A DNA stretch of 40,894 bases, taken from assembly GCA_902538185.1 (NCBI GenBank), contig CACBED010000003.1:1-40894 (forward strand), written 5' to 3'. This document shows positions 19,379 through 28,979 of the stretch, piece by piece. The DNA comes from an uncultured OCS116 cluster bacterium. Its GTDB lineage: Bacteria; Pseudomonadota; Alphaproteobacteria; Rhizobiales; TMED25. The translations under genes and the position numbers were made by a program. The notes beneath the pieces are model-generated. The model was given only the letters and a program-made list of their open reading frames with translations. It was not told the DNA's origin and searched no databases. Within the stretch, counting starts at the first letter, position 1. Every line of letters starts with the position of its first letter.

Positions 19379-19777
19379 TTAAATAATTTTATATTTGTTC
19401 TTATCTTTATCTAAAACTCTTAAAATGAGAGGGAGTTCACTCCCTCTTTTTAAGATCTTACCATCTGTTCCTTTTACCTGGTACATTTTTTGACTATTCT
19501 TAAGTTTAGGCAATTTATGTATTGTATATTGTGGCATTTCATTGCTTTTTTTAAAGATTGAAAAGATTGCTTGGTCTTTGAGTGTGTCTATTGCATAGTC
19601 TTTCCATTGACCAGAGACTACTTTTCTTCCATATAGCGCGAGTATGTGGTTGAGTTCCTCTCTGGAAAAAGATGTAATTCTACCATCTTTCGGATCACTA
19701 TGTTTTTTGTCTGATTGCGTCCAATTTTTACTATTTGGAGTGTTCCCATATTTATTTAAATTTAAAATATTATTCAT
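19379..19777 (-). CDS. DUF2794 family protein
   Basis: SFSREELNHILALYGRKVVSGQWKDYAIDTLKDQAIFSIFKKSNEMPQYTIHKLPKL matches alphaproteobacterial DUF2794. Confidence 0.85.
   Translation of the reverse strand: MNNILNLNKYGNTPNSKNWTQSDKKHSDPKDGRITSFSREELNHILALYGRKVVSGQWKDYAIDTLKDQAIFSIFKKSNEMPQYTIHKLPKLKNSQKMYQVKGTDGKILKRGSELPLILRVLDKDKNKYKII
19427..19451 (+). terminator. Intrinsic terminator for the BI-1 gene, embedded in the 3' end of the convergent DUF2794 CDS
   Basis: GAGGGAG-TTCA-CTCCCTC stem-loop followed by TTTTT on the + strand, ~50 nt after the BI-1 stop (19375). Confidence 0.7.
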
Positions 19778-19911
19778 GATTTATCCATTACTGGTTTAGC
19801 ATAATTAAGAATATGGAGAATTTAAAGTCAAAATATGTGGAAATTAATAAAAATTACATTATATAAACAATGTAGGGTAAAAAAATCACAGAAATAACTT
19901 CCAGAGGTAAC

Positions 19912-21777
19912 ATGTCTAAGGGAGATAACAATATGAAGTTCACAGCAGAGGTCAATCGTCTGCTACAGATTCTAACACACTCAATTTATTCAAACAAAGA
20001 AGTTTTTTTAAGAGAGCTGATATCAAATGCATCAGATGCATGTGATAAATTAAGGTATATATCTATTTCTCAATCGGATGTGACAATTGATGAATTAAAA
20101 ATAAAAATAACGGTAGATAGCAGCAAAAAGACCATTTCAATCTCTGATAATGGCATTGGTATGAGTCGGGAAGAAATGATCGAAAATCTTGGGACTATTG
20201 CAAGATCAGGCACTAAAACATTTATCGAAAATATGTCAAAAGATGATGATGCAACCTCCCAAATTGGTCAATTTGGAATTGGTTTTTATTCAGCTTTTAT
20301 TGTTTCAAAAGATGTTACCGTATTGTCGAAAAAATTCGACTCTGAAGAGGTTTACTTATGGAGTTCAGATGGAACCGGTACCTATAATGTTCAGCAAATT
20401 AAAGATAAAAATATTAGTGGTACAGAAATAACCATTAATTTAGCAAAAGATGCTCATGATTTTGCGGATAAGCAGATAGTTCAGGATACAATAAAAAAAT
20501 ATTCAGATAATATTAATTTTCCCATATATCTATCTGAGAACTTGTCTAGTGACGAAGAACAAATAAATACAGCTGGTGCTATTTGGGCCAAACCAAAGAC
20601 TGAGATTACCGAAGACCAGTATCATGAACATTATAACTTATTAAGTAGAAATTTTGATCAGCCACTTTCTACGATCCACTATAAGGCTGAAGGTCGTTTC
20701 GAATATGATGTTTTACTATATATACCAACAACACGCCCGTTTGATCTATTTGACCAACAAAGAAAAGCAAAGTTGAAATTATATGTCAAAAGAGTTCTTA
20801 TAAGTGATGATACGGATATTATTCCACCTTATTTGAGATTCATAAGTGGTGTTATTGATTGCGCTGATATACCGCTAACTGTTAGTAGAGAAATTTTACA
20901 AGAAAACAAGGTTGTCTTATCTATAAAGAAAGCTATCAAAAATAGAATAATTTCAACTTTAAATAAATTAGCAAAGGATGATAAAGATAAATTTGATATA
21001 TTTTGGGAAGCGTTCGGGCCTGTAATTAAAGAGGGTATTTATGAGGATCACGAAAAAAAAGATGATTTACTTAAGTTAATAAGGTTCAAATCATCTAATA
21101 CAAAAGACGGATACAGATCATTAGAGGAATATATTGGTGATATGAAGCCAAATCAAAAATCAATATATTTTATTACATCAGAAGATTATCAGTCTGCACT
21201 GGCAAACCCGTTATTGGAGGGTTATGTCGCGAGGGAAGTCGAGATTATAATACTGACTGATCCTATCGATAGCTTCTGGACAGCAACAGGTATAAGGTTT
21301 GAAGATAAAGAGTTGAAGCATGTATCGCATGGCACTGAAGAATTAACTGATATTTCTGTGACCCAAAAGGCAAAGAAAAAGAAATCAAAAGCTAAAATCA
21401 CTGACTCTGACTTGAAGAAATTAATAGCTGAAATGACCAGAGTTTTGGGTGATCATGTTAGTGAGGTAAAAATAAATTCAAGCCTGATTGATAGCCCTGT
21501 TTGTATTTCAATTGGTGAAAATGGGTATGATAAAACAATGCAAAAAATACTCCAACAAAGGCAAGGGATGTCTTTATCGAAGCCTGTTTTAGAGGTAAAT
21601 CCAAACCATGATGTGATGATCAAACTAAGTGATATGTTTAAGAATAAACAGACAAAAAATATCAATACAACAGCCCATATATTACTAGATTATGCTCTTA
21701 TTATGGATGGTGAAAAACCTCTCAATATTGAAGAGTTTGGAAAAAATATGCAGGACCTGATCGGCAAATTCAACTAA
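19912..21777 (+). CDS. htpG: Molecular chaperone HtpG (Hsp90)
   Basis: FTAEVNRLLQILTHSIYSNKEVFLRELISNASDACDKLRY; ISDNGIGMSREEMIENLGTIARSGT; GQFGIGFYSAF. Start may be the downstream ATG at 19933. Confidence 0.98.
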   Translation: MSKGDNNMKFTAEVNRLLQILTHSIYSNKEVFLRELISNASDACDKLRYISISQSDVTIDELKIKITVDSSKKTISISDNGIGMSREEMIENLGTIARSGTKTFIENMSKDDDATSQIGQFGIGFYSAFIVSKDVTVLSKKFDSEEVYLWSSDGTGTYNVQQIKDKNISGTEITINLAKDAHDFADKQIVQDTIKKYSDNINFPIYLSENLSSDEEQINTAGAIWAKPKTEITEDQYHEHYNLLSRNFDQPLSTIHYKAEGRFEYDVLLYIPTTRPFDLFDQQRKAKLKLYVKRVLISDDTDIIPPYLRFISGVIDCADIPLTVSREILQENKVVLSIKKAIKNRIISTLNKLAKDDKDKFDIFWEAFGPVIKEGIYEDHEKKDDLLKLIRFKSSNTKDGYRSLEEYIGDMKPNQKSIYFITSEDYQSALANPLLEGYVAREVEIIILTDPIDSFWTATGIRFEDKELKHVSHGTEELTDISVTQKAKKKKSKAKITDSDLKKLIAEMTRVLGDHVSEVKINSSLIDSPVCISIGENGYDKTMQKILQQRQGMSLSKPVLEVNPNHDVMIKLSDMFKNKQTKNINTTAHILLDYALIMDGEKPLNIEEFGKNMQDLIGKFN

Positions 21778-21810
21778 TAATTTTTGTTGTAATTTGTGGC
21801 GGGAATTTGA

Positions 21811-24606
21811 TTAAAAGTGCACAGATTGAGTATCTTTTACCAACCTGCTATTTGGTGGAATAAACTTCGTAAGATTAATTCCCTCGACCGCGGATTTATA
21901 TTCTTCAATGTTTGGAGTTCGCCCTAATATTGCTGATAGAACAACGACCGGAGTTGAAGCAAGAAGTGACTCCCCTTTTTTTTCTTTTGAGTCTTCGACA
22001 ACTCGGCCCTTAAATAGCCTTGTTGATGTTGCTAGCACAGTATCACCTTTTTCTGCCTTTTCCTGATTACCCATACATAAATTACAACCGGGCCTTTCAA
22101 GATACAATATATTATCGTAATCTAATCGTGCCGTATCCTTCGGTTTATCGTCATCAAACTCGAAACCAGAGTATTTTTGTAAGATTGCCCAATCACCCTC
22201 TTCAATAAGTTCGTCAATAATATTATATGTTGGCGCAGCCACAACGAGTGGAGCCTTAAACTTTACATCTCCATTTGATTTTTCAAGGTTTTTTAGCATT
22301 TTTGCTACAATCTTTATGTCACCCTTGTGCACCATACAAGAACCAACAAAACCTAAATCAACTTTTTTTTCAGATTTGTAGTAGGAGATTGGCCGAATTG
22401 TATCGTGGGTATATCTTTTTGATACATCGATATTATTCACATCTGGATCTGCTATCATTGGTTCTACTATTGCATCTAGGTCCACAATCACCTCTGCATA
22501 GTATTTTGCATTTTCATCAGGTTGTAATGCTTCAACTTTTTTATTTTCAATTTCACCAATTCTTCTGTCGGCAATAGATATAAGGTTTTCTAGCATGTTA
22601 TTCTCATTATCCATCCCCTTTTCGATCATAATTCTGATGCGGTCTTTTGCTATGTTAAGGGACTCAATAAGTGTTTTATCTTGAGATATGCAAATTGCCG
22701 CTTTTGCTTTCATTTCAGCGGTCCAATCTGTAAATGTGAAAGCTTGATCTGATAACAGTGTCCCTATGTGTACTTCTATAATTCTTCCTTGAAATACATT
22801 TTCATTATGTTGCTGCAGCATCTGAGCCTGTGTTGCGTGAACTACATCCCTGAAGTCCATATGATCTGCCATTTTCCCCCTGAATGTAACCTTGACTGTT
22901 TCAGGGATCGGCATTGTTGCTTCTCCGGTTGCGAGCGCCAGAGCTACCGTGCCTGAGTCCGCTCCAAATGCCACTCCTTTTGACATGCGGGTATGCGAGT
23001 CCCCTCCAATGACTATTGACCAGTCATCTACAGTTATATCATTAAGAACTTTATGAATTACATCTGTCATGGGGTGATATTTATCTTTTGGGTCGCGCCC
23101 AGTAATTAAGCCAAATTCATGCATAAACTGCATCAATTTTGGAGTATTTTGTTGCGCTTTTATATCCCACACTGATGCTGTATGACAACCTGATTGGTAT
23201 GCCCCATCAATTGAAGGAGATATTGTAGTGGCTGCCATTGCTTCGAGTTCTTGAACAGTCATTGGGCCAGTCGTATCTTGAGAACCCACAATATTTACTT
23301 TTACTCGTGCATCAGATCCAGCGTGCATAATTGTATCTTCAGGCACACCAACTGCGTTTTTATTAAATATTTTTTCTACGGCTGTCAGACCTTGGTTTTG
23401 ATGAGAAATTATTTTTGTTTTAGCGTAAGGTGAAACTACCTCAACACCTAGTATTTCACACGCTTGATTTTGAAGTTTTTTTCCAAAAACAACAGCATAT
23501 GAACCGCCAGCACGAATAAAATCGATATCCTGTTGTGTAAAAGAATTGGAGATATCAACCAACTCTTTGGTGCCATTAGCATTATAAAGTTTTTTAGTTT
23601 TTGTATTTATTTTAAGTAAAGTACCTGTGTCGACATTATAGGTTTGTGTCAAGACGGGGCTTCCGTCATTATTTAAAATTGGTTCTTTATTTTCATCTAA
23701 AGCTTTAACCCAGTTTCTTAGATCAATTCCAATACCACCGGTTACACCAATTGTAGTTTGGAATATTGGCGAAACTCCATAAGATCCTGCAACAATTGGC
23801 GCAATATTTACAAATGGTACGTATGGACTTGCGCTCTTTCCAGTCCAAAGTGCAACATTGTTAACGCCAGACATTCGAGAGGATCCAACTCCCATCGTAC
23901 CTTTCTCAGCAATCAGCATAACACGCCTGTTTGGATGCGCCTCTCTCAATTCTAGAATTTTTCTTTGAGCATCCTCGGATATGAAGCATTTACCATGTAA
24001 TTCTCTATCTGATCTTGAATGAGCTTGATTACCCGGCGAGAGTAGATCCGTTGAAATATCTCCTTCAGCAGCTACATAAGTGACTACGTCAATCTCTTCC
24101 TCAATTTCTGGAAGGTTTGTGAAGAATTCTGCTTTTGAATAACTAGTTAGGATCTCTTTTGCAATACTATTCCCATTTTTATAGCCTTCTCTAATACGAT
24201 CAATATCTGCCTCGTATAAAAAAATTTGTTCCATTAATATTTTTGCCGCTTGCCCAGCAATTTCTGAGTCTACTCCAAGGGCAAGATCAATCAATACTTC
24301 TATCGATGGCCCACCTTTCATATGTGAAAGTAATGTAAATGCAAATTCAGGAGATATTTCTTCCAATTTAAATTTACCGGTAATTATTTCTTTTAATAGT
24401 TTCGCTTTTTCAGCGGCAGCGCTTGTGGTTCCCGGTAACGTATTATAAATGAGGAAGTCTATGCAATTGCCTCTTTCATTGCTTGTAGGATTTTTGATAT
24501 GGGTAATAAGTTCTTTTAAAAGCTTGCCATCATCAATAGGTTTTGGTTGCAATCCTTCGGATTTTCTATTTTCTATTTCTGTTAAATAGGTTCTGTAGAG
24601 GTCCAT
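21811..24606 (-). CDS. acnB: Bifunctional aconitate hydratase 2 / 2-methylisocitrate dehydratase
   Basis: AcnB signatures: NTLPGTTSAAAEKAKLL, AAEGDISTDLLSPGNQAHSRSDRELHGKC, IGGDSHTRMSKGVAFGADSGTVALALATGE, YLERPGCNLCMGNQEKA. The track ORF starts at 24633; MDLYRTYLTEIENRK at 24606 is the more natural start. Confidence 0.97.
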   Translation of the reverse strand: MDLYRTYLTEIENRKSEGLQPKPIDDGKLLKELITHIKNPTSNERGNCIDFLIYNTLPGTTSAAAEKAKLLKEIITGKFKLEEISPEFAFTLLSHMKGGPSIEVLIDLALGVDSEIAGQAAKILMEQIFLYEADIDRIREGYKNGNSIAKEILTSYSKAEFFTNLPEIEEEIDVVTYVAAEGDISTDLLSPGNQAHSRSDRELHGKCFISEDAQRKILELREAHPNRRVMLIAEKGTMGVGSSRMSGVNNVALWTGKSASPYVPFVNIAPIVAGSYGVSPIFQTTIGVTGGIGIDLRNWVKALDENKEPILNNDGSPVLTQTYNVDTGTLLKINTKTKKLYNANGTKELVDISNSFTQQDIDFIRAGGSYAVVFGKKLQNQACEILGVEVVSPYAKTKIISHQNQGLTAVEKIFNKNAVGVPEDTIMHAGSDARVKVNIVGSQDTTGPMTVQELEAMAATTISPSIDGAYQSGCHTASVWDIKAQQNTPKLMQFMHEFGLITGRDPKDKYHPMTDVIHKVLNDITVDDWSIVIGGDSHTRMSKGVAFGADSGTVALALATGEATMPIPETVKVTFRGKMADHMDFRDVVHATQAQMLQQHNENVFQGRIIEVHIGTLLSDQAFTFTDWTAEMKAKAAICISQDKTLIESLNIAKDRIRIMIEKGMDNENNMLENLISIADRRIGEIENKKVEALQPDENAKYYAEVIVDLDAIVEPMIADPDVNNIDVSKRYTHDTIRPISYYKSEKKVDLGFVGSCMVHKGDIKIVAKMLKNLEKSNGDVKFKAPLVVAAPTYNIIDELIEEGDWAILQKYSGFEFDDDKPKDTARLDYDNILYLERPGCNLCMGNQEKAEKGDTVLATSTRLFKGRVVEDSKEKKGESLLASTPVVVLSAILGRTPNIEEYKSAVEGINLTKFIPPNSRLVKDTQSVHF

Positions 24607-24746
24607 TTTAAACACTATATCTAAAGTACGCAATCATGTTTCACTATTAAGTTTTACCACGATAGAATAGACATTCAAGTATATTTTGATAGTATGAGAA
24701 TTTAAAGGTAAATTTGAAATTTTAAATATAATTATCAAAAAAAGAA

Positions 24747-25349
24747 ATGAAATTAAGCATAAATGAGCTGAGTTTCTCATATGAAGACAAAATAATCTTT
24801 GATGGGCTATCTCTAAATTTTTCATCTGAAAAAATATCAGTACTAATTGGACAAAATGGGGTTGGCAAATCAACGTTACTGAGAATAATTGCAGGATTAG
24901 AAGAGCAAGATAAAGGTAAGATTACTCTCAGTAATAATTCTAATGACCAAATTCTTATTAGAGGAAACATCTCATATTTGGGGCATAAGCTTGCACTGAA
25001 AGAGAACCTCTCAGTTCACGAGAATATTAATTTTTGGGAAAAATTTTATAACTGTGTAATACCTCATAATCTTCACAAAGAACTTGGGATCGACAAGTTA
25101 CACAATCAAAAAATCAGAGATTTATCGCAAGGTCAGAAAAAAAAAGTCGCTTTATTAAGGATTGTAATGTCCGACAAAAAAATCTGGCTACTTGATGAGC
25201 CACTTTCAAATTTGGATGAGCAGGCAACGAATTATTTTAAAAATACTTTTATGTCCAAAGTTTCCGATCATAAGCTGATATTAATCACATCTCATACCAA
25301 ACTTAATATGAAAAATGAGTCTAGTATTTATATTGGGGAGGATGTATGA
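24747..25349 (+). CDS. ccmA: Cytochrome c biogenesis heme exporter ATP-binding protein CcmA
   Basis: Walker A IGQNGVGKSTLLRIIAGL; LSQGQKKKVALLRIV; LLDEPLSNLDE; followed by ccmB and ccmC. Confidence 0.95.
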   Translation: MKLSINELSFSYEDKIIFDGLSLNFSSEKISVLIGQNGVGKSTLLRIIAGLEEQDKGKITLSNNSNDQILIRGNISYLGHKLALKENLSVHENINFWEKFYNCVIPHNLHKELGIDKLHNQKIRDLSQGQKKKVALLRIVMSDKKIWLLDEPLSNLDEQATNYFKNTFMSKVSDHKLILITSHTKLNMKNESSIYIGEDV

Positions 25350-26014
25350 GGCAATTTATTTCAGTTATTCGTCGTGATCTATCTGTTTATCTTGAGAATA
25401 AATCGACTTTAGTAATGGCAATAGCTTTTTTTCTTATAATATCTGCGTTATTACCAATTGGCATAGGACCAAATCTAGATTTATTAGAACTTATATCTCC
25501 AGGGCTATTGTGGATTGCTTTTTTATTGTCAATTTTATTGAATATCTCACATGTGTATGAGGGTGATTATAGGGATGGCTCACTTGATCTACTAATTCTG
25601 GAGTCTGATTTACCAGAGCTTATGCTTATTAGTAAAATTATTAGTTTTTGGTTATTAATAATTCTACCTGTGATTATTTTTTTGCCAATTGGAGGTATTA
25701 TGTTGAATATGAAACCAAACGACTTAATCAAAATAATTTTTTTAATCATCGTCAGTAGCCCTTATATGATTTTGATTGCCTCTATTGGCTCGGCAATTGC
25801 GATTAAAATCAATAATTCAGGATTACTCGTGACACTTTTGGTCACCCCCTTTTACGTTCCAATCTTAATAATTGGTACACTGCCATTTGTAGAAAATGAT
25901 ATTTTAGACTTTACTTTTTTTAGATCATCTTTGTTACTTGGTGCTGCAACTCTATTTACACTTGCAATTATTCCCTTTTTAGTGACGTATATACTCAGAG
26001 TAAATAGTGAATAA
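25346..26014 (+). CDS. ccmB: Heme exporter protein CcmB
   Basis: FISVIRRDLSVYLENKSTLVMAIAFFLIISALLPIGIGPNLDLLELISPGLLWIAFLLS; YEGDYRDGSLDLLIL; overlaps ccmA. Confidence 0.95.
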   Translation: MRQFISVIRRDLSVYLENKSTLVMAIAFFLIISALLPIGIGPNLDLLELISPGLLWIAFLLSILLNISHVYEGDYRDGSLDLLILESDLPELMLISKIISFWLLIILPVIIFLPIGGIMLNMKPNDLIKIIFLIIVSSPYMILIASIGSAIAIKINNSGLLVTLLVTPFYVPILIIGTLPFVENDILDFTFFRSSLLLGAATLFTLAIIPFLVTYILRVNSE

Positions 26015-26747
26015 AGGAATGGGAGATTTTACCTTGAACTTATTTAACCCAAATCAATTGCTGAGAAATATAAATAGATTTTCACATATAGTATTCTTTA
26101 TAGGAATAACTGTGCTTACGATTGGATTCTATTTTGCTCTTATTGTTGCTCCAAATGATTATCAACAAGGTGTAATGGTTAAAATCATGTATCTACATGT
26201 ACCATCTGCGTGGCTTAGCCTCGGCATATATTCGTCAATAGCAGTTATGAGCTTAGTATATCTTATAACAAAGACGCCCATTTGTGCTGTGATTAGTAAG
26301 TCATTAGCGCCAATTGGTATTATTTTTACATCAATTGTGCTGATATCGGGCATTCTTTGGGGGCGACCAATGTGGGGTGTTTGGTGGGTTTGGGACGCAA
26401 GGTTGACCTCGGTTTTGCTACTTTTTTTTATATATCTTGGGCTTATTCTAATATACCGAATTGATGGTAAAAGAAATAGCTATTTTAAAATCGCATCTGT
26501 CTATGCACTATTGGGTTTTATAAATATACCAATCGTAAAATATTCTGTTGACTGGTGGAACACCCTACATCAACCAGCAAGTGTAATCCGGATGGATGGA
26601 CCAACGATACATTATTCAATGCTTTATCCATTATTATTTGTATTTTTTGGGTTTTGTTTAATTTCTCTATATTTTTTATCACAAGCATTGAAGTTAGAAA
26701 TATTAAATAATAAATTCAAAGCACGTCGCATTAAAGAGAAATTTTGA
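26007..26747 (+). CDS. ccmC: Heme exporter protein CcmC
   Basis: MYLHVPSAWLSLGIYSSIAVMSL; GRPMWGVWWVWDARLTSVLLLFFIYLG; VKYSVDWWNTLHQPASV, the WWD motif. Confidence 0.97.
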   Translation: MNKGMGDFTLNLFNPNQLLRNINRFSHIVFFIGITVLTIGFYFALIVAPNDYQQGVMVKIMYLHVPSAWLSLGIYSSIAVMSLVYLITKTPICAVISKSLAPIGIIFTSIVLISGILWGRPMWGVWWVWDARLTSVLLLFFIYLGLILIYRIDGKRNSYFKIASVYALLGFINIPIVKYSVDWWNTLHQPASVIRMDGPTIHYSMLYPLLFVFFGFCLISLYFLSQALKLEILNNKFKARRIKEKF

Positions 26748-26753
26748 ATATAA

Positions 26754-26897
26754 ATGGAAGAATTATATATCTATTTTATCCTAGCTTCCTTCGGGTCAGC
26801 AGCCATTATAATCTTTAGCTATTATATCTATTTAAAAATATCGCTGAGAGATATACAGGAAAAAATGAGTCAGAAGGACGATGATCTTGACCTATAA
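26754..26897 (+). CDS. ccmD: Heme exporter protein CcmD (47 aa), missed by ORF track
   Basis: MEELYIYFILASFGSAAIIIFSYYIYLKISLRDIQEKMSQKDDDLDL*: single TM small protein between ccmC and ccmG, overlapping the ccmG start. Confidence 0.85.
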   Translation: MEELYIYFILASFGSAAIIIFSYYIYLKISLRDIQEKMSQKDDDLDL

Positions 26898-27435
26898 TCG
26901 TAAAAGTCTGTTATATTCGATACTTCTTTTAATATTCCTATTTGTGATATTTTTTTTCTATTATTCACTTCAAAAACAAGATCAAAATAGCATAAGGGTC
27001 ACAGCACCAATAGCCGTTGGTAAGCAGCTGCCCGTAATTGAATATGCAGATACGGTCTATAATGGAGCCGTTTTTAGCGGCTTTGCGAAATCAGATTTAC
27101 AACTAAATGAAATTTCCGTCTTAAACATCTGGGCATCCTGGTGTACGCCATGCAGAGCAGAACATGAGATTTTAATGAAAATTAAAGATCTAGACATACC
27201 ATTATATGGAATAAACTATAGAGATAAACTTGAGAATGCTGTTAAATTCCTTGATGAGTTAGGTAATCCTTTCACAGGCATAGGATTTGATTTTGATGGA
27301 GTGTCAGCGATCACACTGGGTGTTTATGGTATACCAGAGACTTATGTAATTGATAGCAATGGTGTTGTACTAAAAAGACATATTGGTCCCCTCACTACAA
27401 AAGAATTGGAAGAGATCAATTCATACTTAAAATAG
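26881..27435 (+). CDS. ccmG: Thiol:disulfide interchange protein DsbE/CcmG
   Basis: N-terminal TM; ISVLNIWASWCTPCRAEHEIL (WCxxC thioredoxin fold); YGINYRDK; GVYGIPETYVIDSNG. Confidence 0.96.
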   Translation: MILTYNRKSLLYSILLLIFLFVIFFFYYSLQKQDQNSIRVTAPIAVGKQLPVIEYADTVYNGAVFSGFAKSDLQLNEISVLNIWASWCTPCRAEHEILMKIKDLDIPLYGINYRDKLENAVKFLDELGNPFTGIGFDFDGVSAITLGVYGIPETYVIDSNGVVLKRHIGPLTTKELEEINSYLK

Positions 27436-27463
27436 ATGAGAAATAAGATGTATCATTTCTCAT
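27436..27463 (+). terminator. Stem-loop downstream of the ccm operon (weak terminator candidate)
   Basis: Perfect 9-bp inverted repeat ATGAGAAAT-N10-ATTTCTCAT directly after the ccmG stop; no strong U-tract. Confidence 0.4.
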
Positions 27464-27498
27464 AATCAATTATAATTATATTTATTTTAAAAAATAGG

Positions 27499-27834
27499 AT
27501 GAGTGAAATGATATATGAATTGAGAATTTACCATTGCACGCCAGGCTGCCTTCCAAAAGTCTTGGATAGATTTCAAAATATTGTATTTGGATTTTGGGAA
27601 AAATACGAAATAAAACAGGTTGGTTTTTGGACAACATTGATAGGAGAGTCAAATATGGATGTTACATATTTGCTCGAGTGGGACTCGCTTGCAGAAAGAG
27701 AAGAGAAGTGGAATGCATTTCAAGCAGACCCCGAATGGATTAAGAGGAGGGCCGAGACAGAGCCAAATGGTCCATTAGTCTCATCATATTCTAATCAGAT
27801 TTTACAGCCAACGGCTTTTTCAAATCTAAAATAA
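27499..27834 (+). CDS. NIPSNAP family protein
   Basis: MIYELRIYHCTPGCLPKVLDRFQNIVFGFWEKYEIKQVGFWTTLIGESN...YLLEWDSLAEREEKWNAFQADPEW. Confidence 0.92.
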   Translation: MSEMIYELRIYHCTPGCLPKVLDRFQNIVFGFWEKYEIKQVGFWTTLIGESNMDVTYLLEWDSLAEREEKWNAFQADPEWIKRRAETEPNGPLVSSYSNQILQPTAFSNLK

Positions 27835-27861
27835 ATATAGCAGTCAAATTTAGGAGGGTTA

Positions 27862-28191
27862 ATGTCAACAAAATTAGATAAAAAAACAAGTGATTTAGCA
27901 GCAGAAAGGAATATTGCATCACACAAAATATTACTTGAAAATGATGAGATGATTGTAACGCATTGGGTTTTTAAACCGGGTGAACAAACTGGATGGCATC
28001 TGCATGAGATGGATTATATGCCAATTCAATTATCAGAAGGTAAGTTGATGTTCGAATTTCCAGATGGTTCAACAAAAGAAATAGACTATGTTCCAAGAAC
28101 CGCCTCGATTATCAAGGCTCCACTCGAACACAACGCAATAAATACAAGTGACATGGATGTCATTGCACTGGAAATTGAATTTAAAAAGTAA
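27862..28191 (+). CDS. Cupin domain protein
   Basis: VTHWVFKPGEQTGWHLHEMDYMPIQLSEGKLMFEFPDG: cupin motif 1 and beta-barrel pattern. Confidence 0.85.
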   Translation: MSTKLDKKTSDLAAERNIASHKILLENDEMIVTHWVFKPGEQTGWHLHEMDYMPIQLSEGKLMFEFPDGSTKEIDYVPRTASIIKAPLEHNAINTSDMDVIALEIEFKK

Positions 28192-28208
28192 TTAATCAGC
28201 AATTCTCA

Positions 28209-28979
28209 ATGCCAGATACAGAAAAACTGAAAGACAAAGTTGCAATTGTAACGGGGGCCGCTCAAGGCCTTGGTAAAGAGATCGCAATTGAGTTCGCTAG
28301 ACAGGGAGCGCATATTGTCCTAATTGACATCAATCAAAAAGAGGCAAAAAGAGTTGAAAATTTACTTCATAAAAAAAAATTTTATGTTGATTTGATCACT
28401 ACCGATGTTTGTGACTCAAAAGATGTAAACAAAGCAATTAATGTCATTGTTAAAAAATACAAGAAAATAGATATTTTGGTTAATGCCGTTGGAGGTTTCG
28501 ATAAATTAGACTCTATTGAAGATATAAACGATCAAGAGTGGCTTAAGGTAATTGATTTAAATTTAAATTCAGCATTTTATTGCACGCGAGCCGTTTTTCC
28601 CATTATGAAAAAAAATAGGTTTGGACGAATTATTAATATTTCATCAGGAGCTGGCCTTGCTCCAAATCCGCATGCGCCATCATACATCCCATATGGTGCT
28701 GCTAAGGCTGGTTTACTAGGGATGACAAGGTTATTAGCCAGAGATGCCGGAGAATTTGGGATTACTGTCAATGCGCTAGCTCCCGGTACGGCATTAACCC
28801 CGCGCGTAAAAAAAGTTAGAGATGCAAAGAGTATTGAGAATATTGCCAAAATGAACCCAATGAGGAACTTAATAGATCCTATTGACTGTGCAAAGGCTGC
28901 ACTTTTTCTTGCGTCCGAAGACGCCAGATATATCACTGGGGTCACGATGATGGTAAATGCAGGAAATTTAATTTTTTAA
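28209..28979 (+). CDS. Short-chain dehydrogenase/reductase
   Basis: AIVTGAAQGLGKEIAIEFARQGA; NISSGAG; YIPYGAAKAGLLGMTRLLARDAGEFGITVNALAPG. Confidence 0.94.
   Translation: MPDTEKLKDKVAIVTGAAQGLGKEIAIEFARQGAHIVLIDINQKEAKRVENLLHKKKFYVDLITTDVCDSKDVNKAINVIVKKYKKIDILVNAVGGFDKLDSIEDINDQEWLKVIDLNLNSAFYCTRAVFPIMKKNRFGRIINISSGAGLAPNPHAPSYIPYGAAKAGLLGMTRLLARDAGEFGITVNALAPGTALTPRVKKVRDAKSIENIAKMNPMRNLIDPIDCAKAALFLASEDARYITGVTMMVNAGNLIF

Noticed and set aside
22020-23955. Several plus-strand ORFs of 60-100 aa
   Set aside because: All antisense to acnB; no recognisable domains.
28577-28945. 122-aa minus-strand ORF
   Set aside because: Antisense to the SDR at 28209-28979; mirrors its codon pattern.
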